Below are positions 1 to 4,703 of a stretch of 6,588 nt of DNA, piece by piece. The stretch is from contig JASLDA010000522.1 of assembly GCA_030151745.1 (NCBI GenBank), positions 1-6,588 on the forward strand, written 5' to 3'. Within the stretch, counting starts at the first letter, position 1; each line of letters begins with the position of its first letter. The notes beneath the pieces are model-generated. The model had not been told where the DNA came from. It did no database searches and saw only the letters and a program-made list of their open reading frames with translations. Made by a program: the position numbers and the translations under genes. The stretch is from Chitinophagaceae bacterium (GTDB lineage Bacteria > Bacteroidota > Bacteroidia > Chitinophagales > Chitinophagaceae).

Positions 1-1
1 G

Positions 2-220
2 GCAGATCTAGTCGATATTGCAGGCGAGAATGACTTCTCCGCCGAGTGCGTAGCATCACGGAAGAAACAGGCGGAGGTCGTTAGAGGACACTGCCTCTTC
101 TGTAACGAACCCATGAAAGCAGCGAAGGATGGGAAGATCCATCTTTACTGCGACGATGACTGCCGTGAAGACTACGAATACGAGTCGACGATCCGGTCTA
201 ACCAACGGAGGTCATTGTGA
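2..220 (+). CDS. Small zinc-ribbon protein, 5' end cut by window
   Basis: The frame is open from the first bases to the TGA at 218-220, giving 72 residues. Four cysteines form a CX2C...CX3C pattern (residues 31, 34, 50 and 54 counting the first full codon as 1), with a short linker between the pairs, followed by an acidic tail rich in D, E and Y. This is the usual look of a C4 zinc ribbon, and small proteins of this kind (DksA/TraR-like or DUF2116-like) are common in tailed phages. Base 1 is G and the protein begins ADLVDIA, so the start codon could lie directly across the window edge (an ATG ending at base 1); if so only the Met is missing. Its stop overlaps the GTG start of the next gene, suggesting co-translation. 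The exact family and role (DNA, RNA or protein binding) are not determined. Confidence 0.72.
   Translation, partial: ADLVDIAGENDFSAECVASRKKQAEVVRGHCLFCNEPMKAAKDGKIHLYCDDDCREDYEYESTIRSNQRRSL
207..211 (+). promoter_or_regulatory. Ribosome binding site for the GTG-started 123-aa gene
   Basis: GGAGG lies 5 nt before a GTG at 217. No ATG is near, so this strong Shine-Dalgarno sequence decides the GTG start. It lies inside the end of the upstream zinc-ribbon gene. Confidence 0.75.
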
Positions 221-588
221 TTCCTGTGCTACCGACAATCCCTGAGACGCCTGTAGTAAGCCTGATCCCTGAGCTCAGGGTCTACGCAGGACAGAATCAG
301 ATCCGCCGCAATGTTGGCTTGTTCGCCACGAACATCCAAGGGGCTGGTGTCCAAACGGTCACGAAGGTTTTGCAACCCAACGACACGTTCCAGCTGAACA
401 ACGTCAAGGCATTTGTGCTCTCATGCAATCAGTCAATCCTGGTTGCCATGACTTGGGACGTGAACTCAGTGGTGCAGTCATGCATCATGAACTCCAAGCT
501 TCTCATGTGGGACCAAGCCCTGTCCACCTTGAACGTCAGCAATAATGCATCGGTCGTCACCCAGCTGACGCTCGTGTACGTGGAGTAG
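217..588 (+). CDS. Hypothetical phage protein, 123 aa, beta-rich
   Basis: This 123-residue protein begins with GTG behind a strong GGAGG; the GTG overlaps the upstream TGA (GTGA). The N-terminus is proline-rich (IPVLPTIPETP). The rest alternates hydrophobic and polar residues with many V, T, N and Q and few charges, which fits a beta-sheet fold. It has no signal peptide and no membrane segment. Two Cys residues sit in the middle (CNQS and SCIMN). The composition resembles small virion or head-tail accessory proteins, but I recognise no family. The next gene starts two bases after its stop, with its SD inside this gene's last codons, so the two are probably co-translated. A structural role is inference from composition only. 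Confidence 0.75.
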   Translation: MIPVLPTIPETPVVSLIPELRVYAGQNQIRRNVGLFATNIQGAGVQTVTKVLQPNDTFQLNNVKAFVLSCNQSILVAMTWDVNSVVQSCIMNSKLLMWDQALSTLNVSNNASVVTQLTLVYVE

Positions 589-590
589 CA

Positions 591-872
591 ATGAAATGTG
601 AAGCTCGGTTGGTGCTCAATGTGGATCCCATCATTTCCAGCGTGCCTCAAGCGCAGGGCCTAATCGAGATGATCATGCAAGGGACATCCGACCTCTTGCT
701 GGAAGCGAAAGACGGCCCTGATTTCAAAGAGCAGCTGCTGATCAGATGCAAGCCTTGGGAGGAGGATCTTGGGAAGCTAGAGATCTCTGTGCTGGACCAA
801 TACGGAAGGCCCGCTGATCTAGCTTACGACGATACCATCGTGATTCAAGTCCTCGCAACCTCTATCCATTGA
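591..872 (+). CDS. Hypothetical phage protein, 93 aa
   Basis: The ATG follows GGAG (582-585) by 5 nt, and that SD lies within the last codons of the preceding gene, so the start is well supported. The protein is 93 residues long and acidic, with no signal peptide or membrane segment. It shows a probable alpha/beta pattern: a strand (ARLVLNVD), a helix around residues 18-38, then strands in LEISVLDQYGR and the C-terminal TIVIQVLA. The family is not recognised. Its place in a run of small co-oriented genes argues for a phage accessory or minor structural protein, but the sequence does not show which. Confidence 0.7.
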   Translation: MKCEARLVLNVDPIISSVPQAQGLIEMIMQGTSDLLLEAKDGPDFKEQLLIRCKPWEEDLGKLEISVLDQYGRPADLAYDDTIVIQVLATSIH

Positions 873-881
873 ACGGTAAAT

Positions 882-1064
882 ATGCCTACTCCCTACATTG
901 AGAAGTTGAGCAAAGAGGGCCACGGGTCAGTAGCGGACCTGGAGCAGAAGTGGGACAAAGCCAAGAAAGCTGCAGAAGACCAAGGACAGGGTGAGAACTA
1001 CGCCTATGTCACCGAAATCTTCCAGCGCATGGCTGGAGTCAACGCATCTGTGGAGCAGATTTAG
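882..1064 (+). CDS. Small helical phage protein, 60 aa
   Basis: This is a 60-residue, mostly helical, highly charged protein. The pattern is PYIEKLSKEGHGSV, then a helix containing LEQKWDKAKKAAED, a Gly-rich turn, and NYAYVTEIFQRMAG. Small phage proteins with the same layout (Y..KL...G.SV...E..W..AK..A....NYAY...IF..M) are familiar to me, both alone and attached to head-morphogenesis proteins, but I know no demonstrated function. No good Shine-Dalgarno sequence is visible before the ATG: only GG within the 9-nt gap after the previous stop, so translation may depend on coupling to the upstream gene. It is the last gene before the hairpin at 1160-1192, which may end this operon. Confidence 0.68.
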   Translation: MPTPYIEKLSKEGHGSVADLEQKWDKAKKAAEDQGQGENYAYVTEIFQRMAGVNASVEQI

Positions 1065-1159
1065 ATTGGAGCCGCATATCGCTTGCTGGCTACGAAAGGT
1101 GTTTGAAGTGCCATCGGTCCCCGCTTGACACCCGGGATTGTTTCAGGCTGATGGCTTTA

Positions 1160-1192
1160 AAGGAGACAGTTCGTTGGTTGGACTGTCTCCTT
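1160..1192 (+). terminator. Hairpin with T-rich tail, likely Rho-independent terminator
   Basis: An 11-bp perfect stem (AAGGAGACAGT at 1160-1170 with ACTGTCTCCTT at 1182-1192) closes an 11-nt loop and runs into a T-rich tail (TTCTTTTCG). It fits a terminator for the four small genes upstream. It is odd in two ways: it ends only 16 nt before the exonuclease ATG, and its 5' arm contains AAAGGAG/AAGGAG, a consensus Shine-Dalgarno sequence, so it may be an attenuator and not a plain terminator. The rest of the 144-nt gap (1065-1208) shows a lone TTGACA at 1125-1130 without a convincing -10 partner, and no RNA gene. Confidence 0.65.
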
Positions 1193-1212
1193 CTTTTCGT
1201 TCAAAATTATGA
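1174..1212 (+). other. Possible 12-codon leader minicistron before the exonuclease
   Basis: AAAGGAG at 1159-1165 is followed 8 nt later by TTG at 1174, which opens a 12-codon frame (MVGLSPSFRSKL) ending in TGA at 1210-1212. That TGA overlaps the exonuclease ATG at 1209 as ATGA. The minicistron starts in the loop of the hairpin at 1160-1192 and reads through its 3' arm, so a ribosome here would keep the hairpin open and arrive at the exonuclease start. The SD, spacing and overlap are visible; translation is inference, and such a short TTG frame can arise by chance. Confidence 0.3.
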
Positions 1213-2015
1213 GAGTCATGGCCATAGATGGAAATTGGTACCTCCATCGCCTGTACCACACACAACCTGACAATGTCAAGGACCCGACTAGCTTCATCTG
1301 CCGCAGGTTCTTGGCGATGATCTGTGCTGATGCGATGGCTACCAAATGTGACCGGCTCTTGGTAGCATTCGACGGTGACAAGGTGTTTCGCTTCAAGCTC
1401 TATCCGAAGTACAAGGGCGAACGAGGAGCCAGCAGTCCCGCGTATGACTATCTCGATGCCCTCAAAACCTACCTCTCTAAAGCTGGGGTACCGGTCTTCC
1501 ACTTCCAAGAGTACGAGGCGGATGATGTACTCGCATCTGTTGCTACCCAGTGCAGAAATGTCATATGCGGGACGAGAGATAAGGATAGTCATCAGTACTT
1601 GAAAGAGGGCGTAGAGCTCTACGATTCCGGTGCGAAACCCAAACCGATCTTGCTGACTCACGAACAGGTGCAGAAGATCGATGGGATGACTGGGGCGCAG
1701 TTCCTAGACTATCAGACGCTGATCGGTGATAAGATCGACTGCGTGCCTCAGCTGGTCAGCCCAGCGAAGGCCAAGAAGGGGATCTTGAATCACGGATCCC
1801 TGAAGAAGTGGATGGCCAAAGATGCAGAGTTCCGAGCTGCTATGACCGAGATTAGGGAAGAGTTCCTCCTGAATCGTAAGCTCGTGAAGATGAAGACTGA
1901 CTTGCCAGTTCGGCCATTTGTGTCCGTGAACTGGGCACCATACAGCGAAGACTTCCCGAAGAAGTACTTCGAGTACAAGGACTTCTGCAACCCTAAGTCC
2001 AAGGGACTGTTCTGA
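1209..2015 (+). CDS. 5'-3' exonuclease (FEN / Pol I 5'-nuclease fold)
   Basis: This 268-residue protein is a structure-specific 5' nuclease of the PIN/FEN type, the family of T4 RNase H, T5 exonuclease and the Pol I N-terminal domain. Acidic metal ligands appear in order: D7 (AIDGNWYLHR), D55 (VAFDGD), E103/D105/D106 (YEADDVLAS), D124/D126 (GTRDKD) and D174/D177 (GDKIDCVP). The basic arch motif YPKYKGER is at 65-72. Length fits a stand-alone phage enzyme without a polymerase domain. Odd points: the usual GDxxDNIPG is GDKIDCVPQ, and the glycine-rich helix-hairpin that follows is replaced by VSPAKAKKGILNHG, so DNA backbone contacts may differ. The likely role is removing RNA primers or degrading or recombining DNA during phage replication. 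The ATG at 1209 has no clear SD; a second ATG at 1218 (M4) is possible and leaves every motif intact. The gene ends just before a bidirectional terminator. Confidence 0.9.
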   Translation: MRVMAIDGNWYLHRLYHTQPDNVKDPTSFICRRFLAMICADAMATKCDRLLVAFDGDKVFRFKLYPKYKGERGASSPAYDYLDALKTYLSKAGVPVFHFQEYEADDVLASVATQCRNVICGTRDKDSHQYLKEGVELYDSGAKPKPILLTHEQVQKIDGMTGAQFLDYQTLIGDKIDCVPQLVSPAKAKKGILNHGSLKKWMAKDAEFRAAMTEIREEFLLNRKLVKMKTDLPVRPFVSVNWAPYSEDFPKKYFEYKDFCNPKSKGLF

Positions 2016-2021
2016 AACGTC

Positions 2022-2053
2022 AAAAGGCGTAGCCGATTATGGCTACGCCTTTT
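2022..2053. terminator. Bidirectional Rho-independent terminator between convergent operons
   Basis: AAAAGGCGTAGCC (2022-2034) pairs perfectly with GGCTACGCCTTTT (2041-2053), a 13-bp stem with a 6-nt loop. On the + strand the tail continues as CTTTG; on the - strand the A-run becomes a T-run. It sits between the exonuclease stop (2015) and the endolysin stop (2066), so one hairpin can end both transcripts. Confidence 0.92.
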
Positions 2054-2065
2054 TCTTTGTCTGCC

Positions 2066-2701
2066 TCAGATCAATGGAGTCAGTAATGACCGCAGAACAC
2101 GACAGTCATCTAGGCCCAGTGTTCCTCCGTTGATAGCCTTCCTGAGGAGGATCTCGTCGTTGAGGATTGACGGTTTGACTAGTCTACGCCACTGAGCAAC
2201 TGCACACTTCACGGCGTTCTCGCTTGGGATCCGAAGGATGTCAGGATTGGCAATGACGTCAAGTCCAGTTTTGCTCTTGATGTAAGAGTAGTTATCACGT
2301 CCTGTAGTCTGCAGGAGTCCAGACCCACGGAAGTTCCAGCCGTCATTGGCTTCGGTGTTACCCAGCTTCGTCCTGCCGAACTCACCTCCGTATAGGATGT
2401 TAGCTAGAGATCGTTGATCAGCAGGCTGCACCCCATCAATCCGCCCGTACTTCTTAGCCTGCTCTTCGCTGATGCGCTTAGGAACGAACGTCTGCAAGAG
2501 GCTGGTCACAGAGTAGTTCAGGCTCTCTATGGTCAAGGATAGACGACCTGTTTCGTGAAGCACCTGAACCAAGAACTCCAGCAACTCCTTGCGATCTGGG
2601 AAGCTGGATTCGAGAGCCACGAATGGGCCGGACCATGCCGACACGTTCACAGGCTTAACGCCAGCTTTCGTAAGTAGGGTACTCCACGCTTTCTGGTCCA
2701 T
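2066..2701 (-). CDS. Endolysin, GH19 (chitinase-like) family
   Basis: This 211-residue peptidoglycan hydrolase is related to glycoside hydrolase family 19, whose phage members cut the glycan strand. Counting from the chosen Met, residues about 38-63 hold the HET motif with the probable catalytic acid E50 and the following ESLNY; YGGEFGR-KLGN is at about 104-115; DGWNFRGSGLLQTTGR is at about 120-135, the most typical block of the family. There is no signal peptide or membrane anchor and no separate wall-binding domain, so export should depend on a holin. Two ATGs are in tandem (2704 and 2701). The SD AAGGAG (2707-2712) is only 2 nt from the first and 5 nt from the second, so I prefer 2701; using 2704 adds one Met. 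Either start overlaps the i-spanin stop. It is the last gene of the - strand operon. Confidence 0.92.
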   Translation of the reverse strand: MDQKAWSTLLTKAGVKPVNVSAWSGPFVALESSFPDRKELLEFLVQVLHETGRLSLTIESLNYSVTSLLQTFVPKRISEEQAKKYGRIDGVQPADQRSLANILYGGEFGRTKLGNTEANDGWNFRGSGLLQTTGRDNYSYIKSKTGLDVIANPDILRIPSENAVKCAVAQWRRLVKPSILNDEILLRKAINGGTLGLDDCRVLRSLLTPLI

Positions 2702-3369
2702 CATTGCTCCTTGTCAGCAAACGAGTCAGGTGACAACACCCTCAGGCTGTGGATGCAGGAGTTTAGGTCTGCTACAATCTTGTTTGCTTCGGCTGCTCTT
2801 TCGATAAGTCTTTTTGCAGTGCTCGGATGAAGTCTGCATCGCTGAACTGAATCTGTTGGACTATTGGAGGCTTTGGACACTGCGTTTGCACCACTACCGG
2901 CGGCCCCGGCTCCGTCTTGACACCCGTAGACATCGACCCACATCCCGTCATCAGTAGGATCGTCAGTGACGACAGGATGACTCGCCTTGTAGATTGCCTC
3001 TTGTGCAGCATCTTTGATCTCCTTGACCTTGTTGAACCATTCCTGATTGATCTTCGTGATCTTCGCCTGATTCTCGTCCTGGACCTTGCGGACTTCCTCG
3101 CGATTAGCGATTACAGCAGAAGCAGCAGCATCAGCAGCTGCAGCCTTCTCCTTAGCCCTAGACAGACGCTCTTCCATCAGCTCTCGTTGTGCTTCAGCCG
3201 TCTTCTCATTAGCTTGAAGGAGCTTCTTGGCCCCTTCGGCCTCTGCAACAGATGATCCATAGTGGTAGCCAGCGAAAAAGATACCAGCGATTATCGCGAG
3301 ATAGCCGAGGATCTTACCGATCTTAGCGAAGGGGAAGCTAGTACCGACGAGAGCTGAAAAGATGTTCAT
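2701..3369 (-). CDS. Rz: i-spanin, Rz-like inner-membrane lysis protein
   Basis: This 222-residue protein has one N-terminal membrane segment at about 17-37 (IGKILGYLAIIAGIFFAGYHYG). A long charged, alanine-rich helix follows at about 43-127 and is likely a coiled coil. Then comes a Gly/Ala/Ser-rich linker (about 150-172) and a second helix at 183-212 (AKRLIERAAEANKIV, then DLNSCI). Cysteines are at 150, 178 and 205; the last two frame a C-terminal block seen in other Rz-like proteins. The layout is that of an i-spanin: anchored in the inner membrane, spanning the periplasm and binding the o-spanin to fuse or disrupt the outer membrane at the end of lysis. It is longer than lambda Rz (about 150 aa) because of the linker and second helix. 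It starts by an ATGA overlap with the upstream membrane gene, and the o-spanin gene lies wholly inside it in another frame. Confidence 0.87.
   Translation of the reverse strand: MNIFSALVGTSFPFAKIGKILGYLAIIAGIFFAGYHYGSSVAEAEGAKKLLQANEKTAEAQRELMEERLSRAKEKAAAADAAASAVIANREEVRKVQDENQAKITKINQEWFNKVKEIKDAAQEAIYKASHPVVTDDPTDDGMWVDVYGCQDGAGAAGSGANAVSKASNSPTDSVQRCRLHPSTAKRLIERAAEANKIVADLNSCIHSLRVLSPDSFADKEQ
2707..2712 (-). promoter_or_regulatory. Ribosome binding site of the endolysin
   Basis: AAGGAG on the - strand lies within the last codons of the i-spanin gene. The spacing is 2 nt to the first ATG (2704) and 5 nt to the second (2701), favouring initiation at the second. Confidence 0.7.
2772..3011 (-). 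CDS. Rz1: o-spanin, Rz1-like lipoprotein nested inside the i-spanin gene
   Basis: This 79-residue protein is encoded on the same strand as the i-spanin but in another frame, wholly within codons about 120-199 of that gene. It has a textbook lipoprotein signal: basic start (HKRQSTRR), hydrophobic core (VILSSLTILL) and lipobox LMTGC with the lipidated Cys at 24. The mature part is about 56 residues with a proline-rich stretch (PGPPVVV and PKPP) and no further membrane segment. Short proline-rich outer-membrane lipoproteins nested in Rz are the lambda-type o-spanins. The SD is strong (AAGGAGAT, 7 nt from the ATG). No acidic residue follows the Cys at +2, consistent with outer-membrane sorting. 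Signal, lipobox, SD and nesting together make this a firm call although it has no reading frame of its own outside Rz. Confidence 0.9.
   Translation of the reverse strand: MLHKRQSTRRVILSSLTILLMTGCGSMSTGVKTEPGPPVVVQTQCPKPPIVQQIQFSDADFIRALQKDLSKEQPKQTRL
3017..3024 (-). promoter_or_regulatory. Ribosome binding site of the nested o-spanin
   Basis: AAGGAGAT on the - strand, with GGAG 7 nt before the ATG at 3011, lies inside the i-spanin coding region. It is one of the best SD sequences in the window and supports real translation of the nested frame. Confidence 0.8.
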
Positions 3370-3668
3370 GCCAATTCACCAGGCTTGCTGGGCTTGTAGT
3401 CTTCTACAATGTGGTTTCGGACAAGATACCCGCGACGGCGAGCATCCACGATGGCTATGCCAATCAGGAGCAGCGCAACAAGACAAGTTGTTGAAGCCGA
3501 CTCTAGATCTCTGTAGAACGTGAACACGATGGTCCCTACTCCGGCAGCGAAGCTACCGCTAGCCTCAAACCCAAAGGTCCAAGGCGCGTAGTTGGGCATG
3601 TCGTTCGCCATGATGATGGAGTAGATCGAGATACCGATCCCCAGGACGAACATAAGGGCGATACTCAT
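3366..3668 (-). CDS. Small membrane protein of the lysis cassette, possible holin or antiholin
   Basis: This 100-residue protein has two or three predicted membrane segments: about 2-20 (SIALMFVLGIGISIYSIIM), a weaker one at 38-52 (ending in GTIVFTFYRD), and 61-75 (TCLVALLLIGIAIVD). These are followed by a basic patch (ARRRGYLVR) and a hydrophilic tail. Small size, multiple membrane segments, a charged C-terminus and a place just before the spanins fit a holin or antiholin, but no family motif is recognised. The start is supported by AGGAG (3677-3681) with 8-nt spacing and by an ATGA overlap with the upstream membrane gene; its own stop forms another ATGA with the i-spanin start. Topology and which of the two membrane proteins forms the lethal hole are unknown. 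Confidence 0.72.
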   Translation of the reverse strand: MSIALMFVLGIGISIYSIIMANDMPNYAPWTFGFEASGSFAAGVGTIVFTFYRDLESASTTCLVALLLIGIAIVDARRRGYLVRNHIVEDYKPSKPGELA

Positions 3669-4048
3669 TTTCCAAGCTCCTCAGGTTTCAGATCACGAAG
3701 TTTACGAGTTGCGATCGGCACTAGCCACGGCCACGCAGAGCTCAAGATGAATGCCCAGGGATGAGGATTCCCTAGAGCCACGTCCCACTTAGCAGCGAGA
3801 TATCCAGCGAGAGCTGGAGCAACTAGACCACCGATCCCCACAGAGATGCCACTGTTGATGACGGCATCCCAGTGCGATCTAGCCGGCCTCTTCACGTAGA
3901 CTACAGCAGCACCGAAGCCACCGATGATCCACGTCCAAGGATCGTAACCCACTATTCCAGCAGTTAGCCCAGCAGCTCCACCTATCGTGGCGGCTACTCC
4001 CGGCTCCCACCGGGTGATGAGGGCGAGCATGATTATGTGCTTCTTCAT
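3665..4048 (-). CDS. Holin-like membrane protein, first gene of the lysis cassette
   Basis: From the chosen ATG (4048) the protein has 127 residues and begins MKKHIIMLALITRWEPG. Glycine-rich hydrophobic stretches lie at about 17-34, 38-52, 64-84 and 97-113, broken by basic loops (VKRPARSHW and the C-terminal ATRKLRDLK). This suggests three or four membrane crossings, fitting a phage holin, which would collect in the inner membrane and open it at a set time to release the endolysin. The frame is open further upstream to a TTG at 4102 and ATGs at 4087 and 4084, but those have no SD and lie inside inverted repeats; the ATG at 4048 has GAGG (4054-4057) 5 nt before it. A second in-frame Met (M7, 4030) just after the KKH basic patch recalls dual-start holins, but this is speculation. 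The SD is part of an inverted repeat (see the leader). Confidence 0.75.
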   Translation of the reverse strand: MKKHIIMLALITRWEPGVAATIGGAAGLTAGIVGYDPWTWIIGGFGAAVVYVKRPARSHWDAVINSGISVGIGGLVAPALAGYLAAKWDVALGNPHPWAFILSSAWPWLVPIATRKLRDLKPEELGK

Positions 4049-4120
4049 TGTCACCTCAAATTCTGGTAGGTGACCTACCGACATCATAAAATTGCCACGC
4101 AAGATGGCATGTCGGTATCA
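4049..4120 (-). promoter_or_regulatory. Lysis-cassette leader with three overlapping inverted repeats
   Basis: This 72-nt gap between the last tail gene and the holin-like gene is almost all inverted repeat. On the - strand RNA: hairpin A pairs TACCGACAT (4117-4109) with ATGTCGGTA (4084-4076), 9 bp, with a small inner GCCA/TGGC stem. Hairpin B is GGTAGG-TCA-CCTACC (4079-4065), 6 bp. Hairpin C pairs GTCACCT (4074-4068) with AGGTGAC (4056-4050), 7 bp, 11-nt loop. A and B share 4076-4079; B and C share 4068-4074; A and C are compatible. C covers most of the holin-like gene's SD (GAGG, 4054-4057) and ends one base before the start codon. B would free that SD. The pairings are visible; a switching function is inference. 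B is also a 15-bp odd-centred DNA palindrome, so a protein operator is an alternative. Confidence 0.6.
4054..4057 (-). promoter_or_regulatory. Ribosome binding site of the holin-like gene
   Basis: GAGG on the - strand, 5 nt before ATG 4048, decides the start over the upstream TTG/ATG codons. Three of its four bases are in the 3' arm of hairpin C. Confidence 0.7.
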
Positions 4121-4684
4121 CTAATTGACCTTGATCAAGGACAACCCCAAGCTCTGACCACCGACAGATCGGAGCTCAGCGAAGTGGAGGCTAGAGGAAC
4201 CGGTACCGTCGTTAAGCAGAACCTTAGGATCACTCGGCGTCGGAGTTGGCAGATCAGTTGGGAGTCCAGCGTAACTGAACGATGCGCTGCCTCCAGTTCT
4301 TCCTACCATTGGCGTAGCTACAGCGTAGACGGTGCTCACATCCGGGTCAACAGACGTGCCCGCCGATTCCTTCCCATTCCTGTACACCACACTACCTTCT
4401 GGGAAGGAGTGCTGGCTATTGACTCGGATCATCAAGGAGAATGTGCTGCTCTCGAAAGTGAAAGCGCACAGATCCTTGTAAGGCATGGCGAAAGACCACG
4501 TCTGATCTCCGATCTTTGCATATAGTCCAGGATCGAAGACGCCGAACCTCTGAGTCAAGACAACTGCTGGTGACTTGGAGGCCGTATCGAAGTTCTGCAC
4601 CCATGGAACATCGACAGATGTGCAAGTCCCAGCGTATGAGATGGTGAAAGGAGTGAAGAACAGTCCAGGAGAGATGATAGACAT
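4121..4684 (-). CDS. Beta-rich virion-type protein, 187 aa, unknown
   Basis: This 187-residue protein has no signal peptide or membrane segment and is rich in S, T, V, G and F with alternating hydrophobic and polar residues, which suggests an all-beta fold. A proline/threonine linker (DLPTPTPSDP, about 143-152) separates the main part from a short C-terminal domain of about 35 residues (LLNDGTGSSSLHF, ending LSLIKVN). The start is well supported by AAGGAA (4689-4694) 4 nt before the ATG. It lies directly after two tail/fibre-type genes and before the lysis genes, so a minor tail, fibre or tip protein is the best guess. I recognise no family. Its TAG stop is immediately followed by the inverted-repeat leader. 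Confidence 0.7.
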   Translation of the reverse strand: MSIISPGLFFTPFTISYAGTCTSVDVPWVQNFDTASKSPAVVLTQRFGVFDPGLYAKIGDQTWSFAMPYKDLCAFTFESSTFSLMIRVNSQHSFPEGSVVYRNGKESAGTSVDPDVSTVYAVATPMVGRTGGSASFSYAGLPTDLPTPTPSDPKVLLNDGTGSSSLHFAELRSVGGQSLGLSLIKVN

Positions 4685-4703
4685 AGAGTTCCTTGAGTCA
4701 GCA

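Noticed and set aside
1125..1130. TTGACA as a -35 box of a promoter for the exonuclease
   Set aside because: At 16-18 nt spacing the best -10 is GCTGAT (3 of 6), too weak. The surrounding CTTGACACCCG also occurs inside the i-spanin gene (2916-2926), again without a -10.
1143..1661. 172-aa open frame on the minus strand under the exonuclease
   Set aside because: It is antisense to a gene with full catalytic motifs, runs across the terminator hairpin and shows no recognisable protein features.
4046..4064. Resemblance of the minus strand around the holin start to an SP6-type phage RNA polymerase promoter (AGGTGACA core)
   Set aside because: It needs gaps to align, the AGGTGACA bases are explained as SD plus spacer, and the same 8-mer occurs by chance in the i-spanin region near 2728. 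No other promoter copies are seen in the window.
4049..4102. Extension of the holin-like protein to TTG 4102 or ATG 4087/4084
   Set aside because: No SD before these codons; they lie in inverted repeats, while ATG 4048 has a well-placed GAGG.
4070..4525. 151-aa + strand open frame overlapping the leader and the 187-aa gene
   Set aside because: Antisense to a well-started gene, no SD, Arg/Ser-rich shadow composition.
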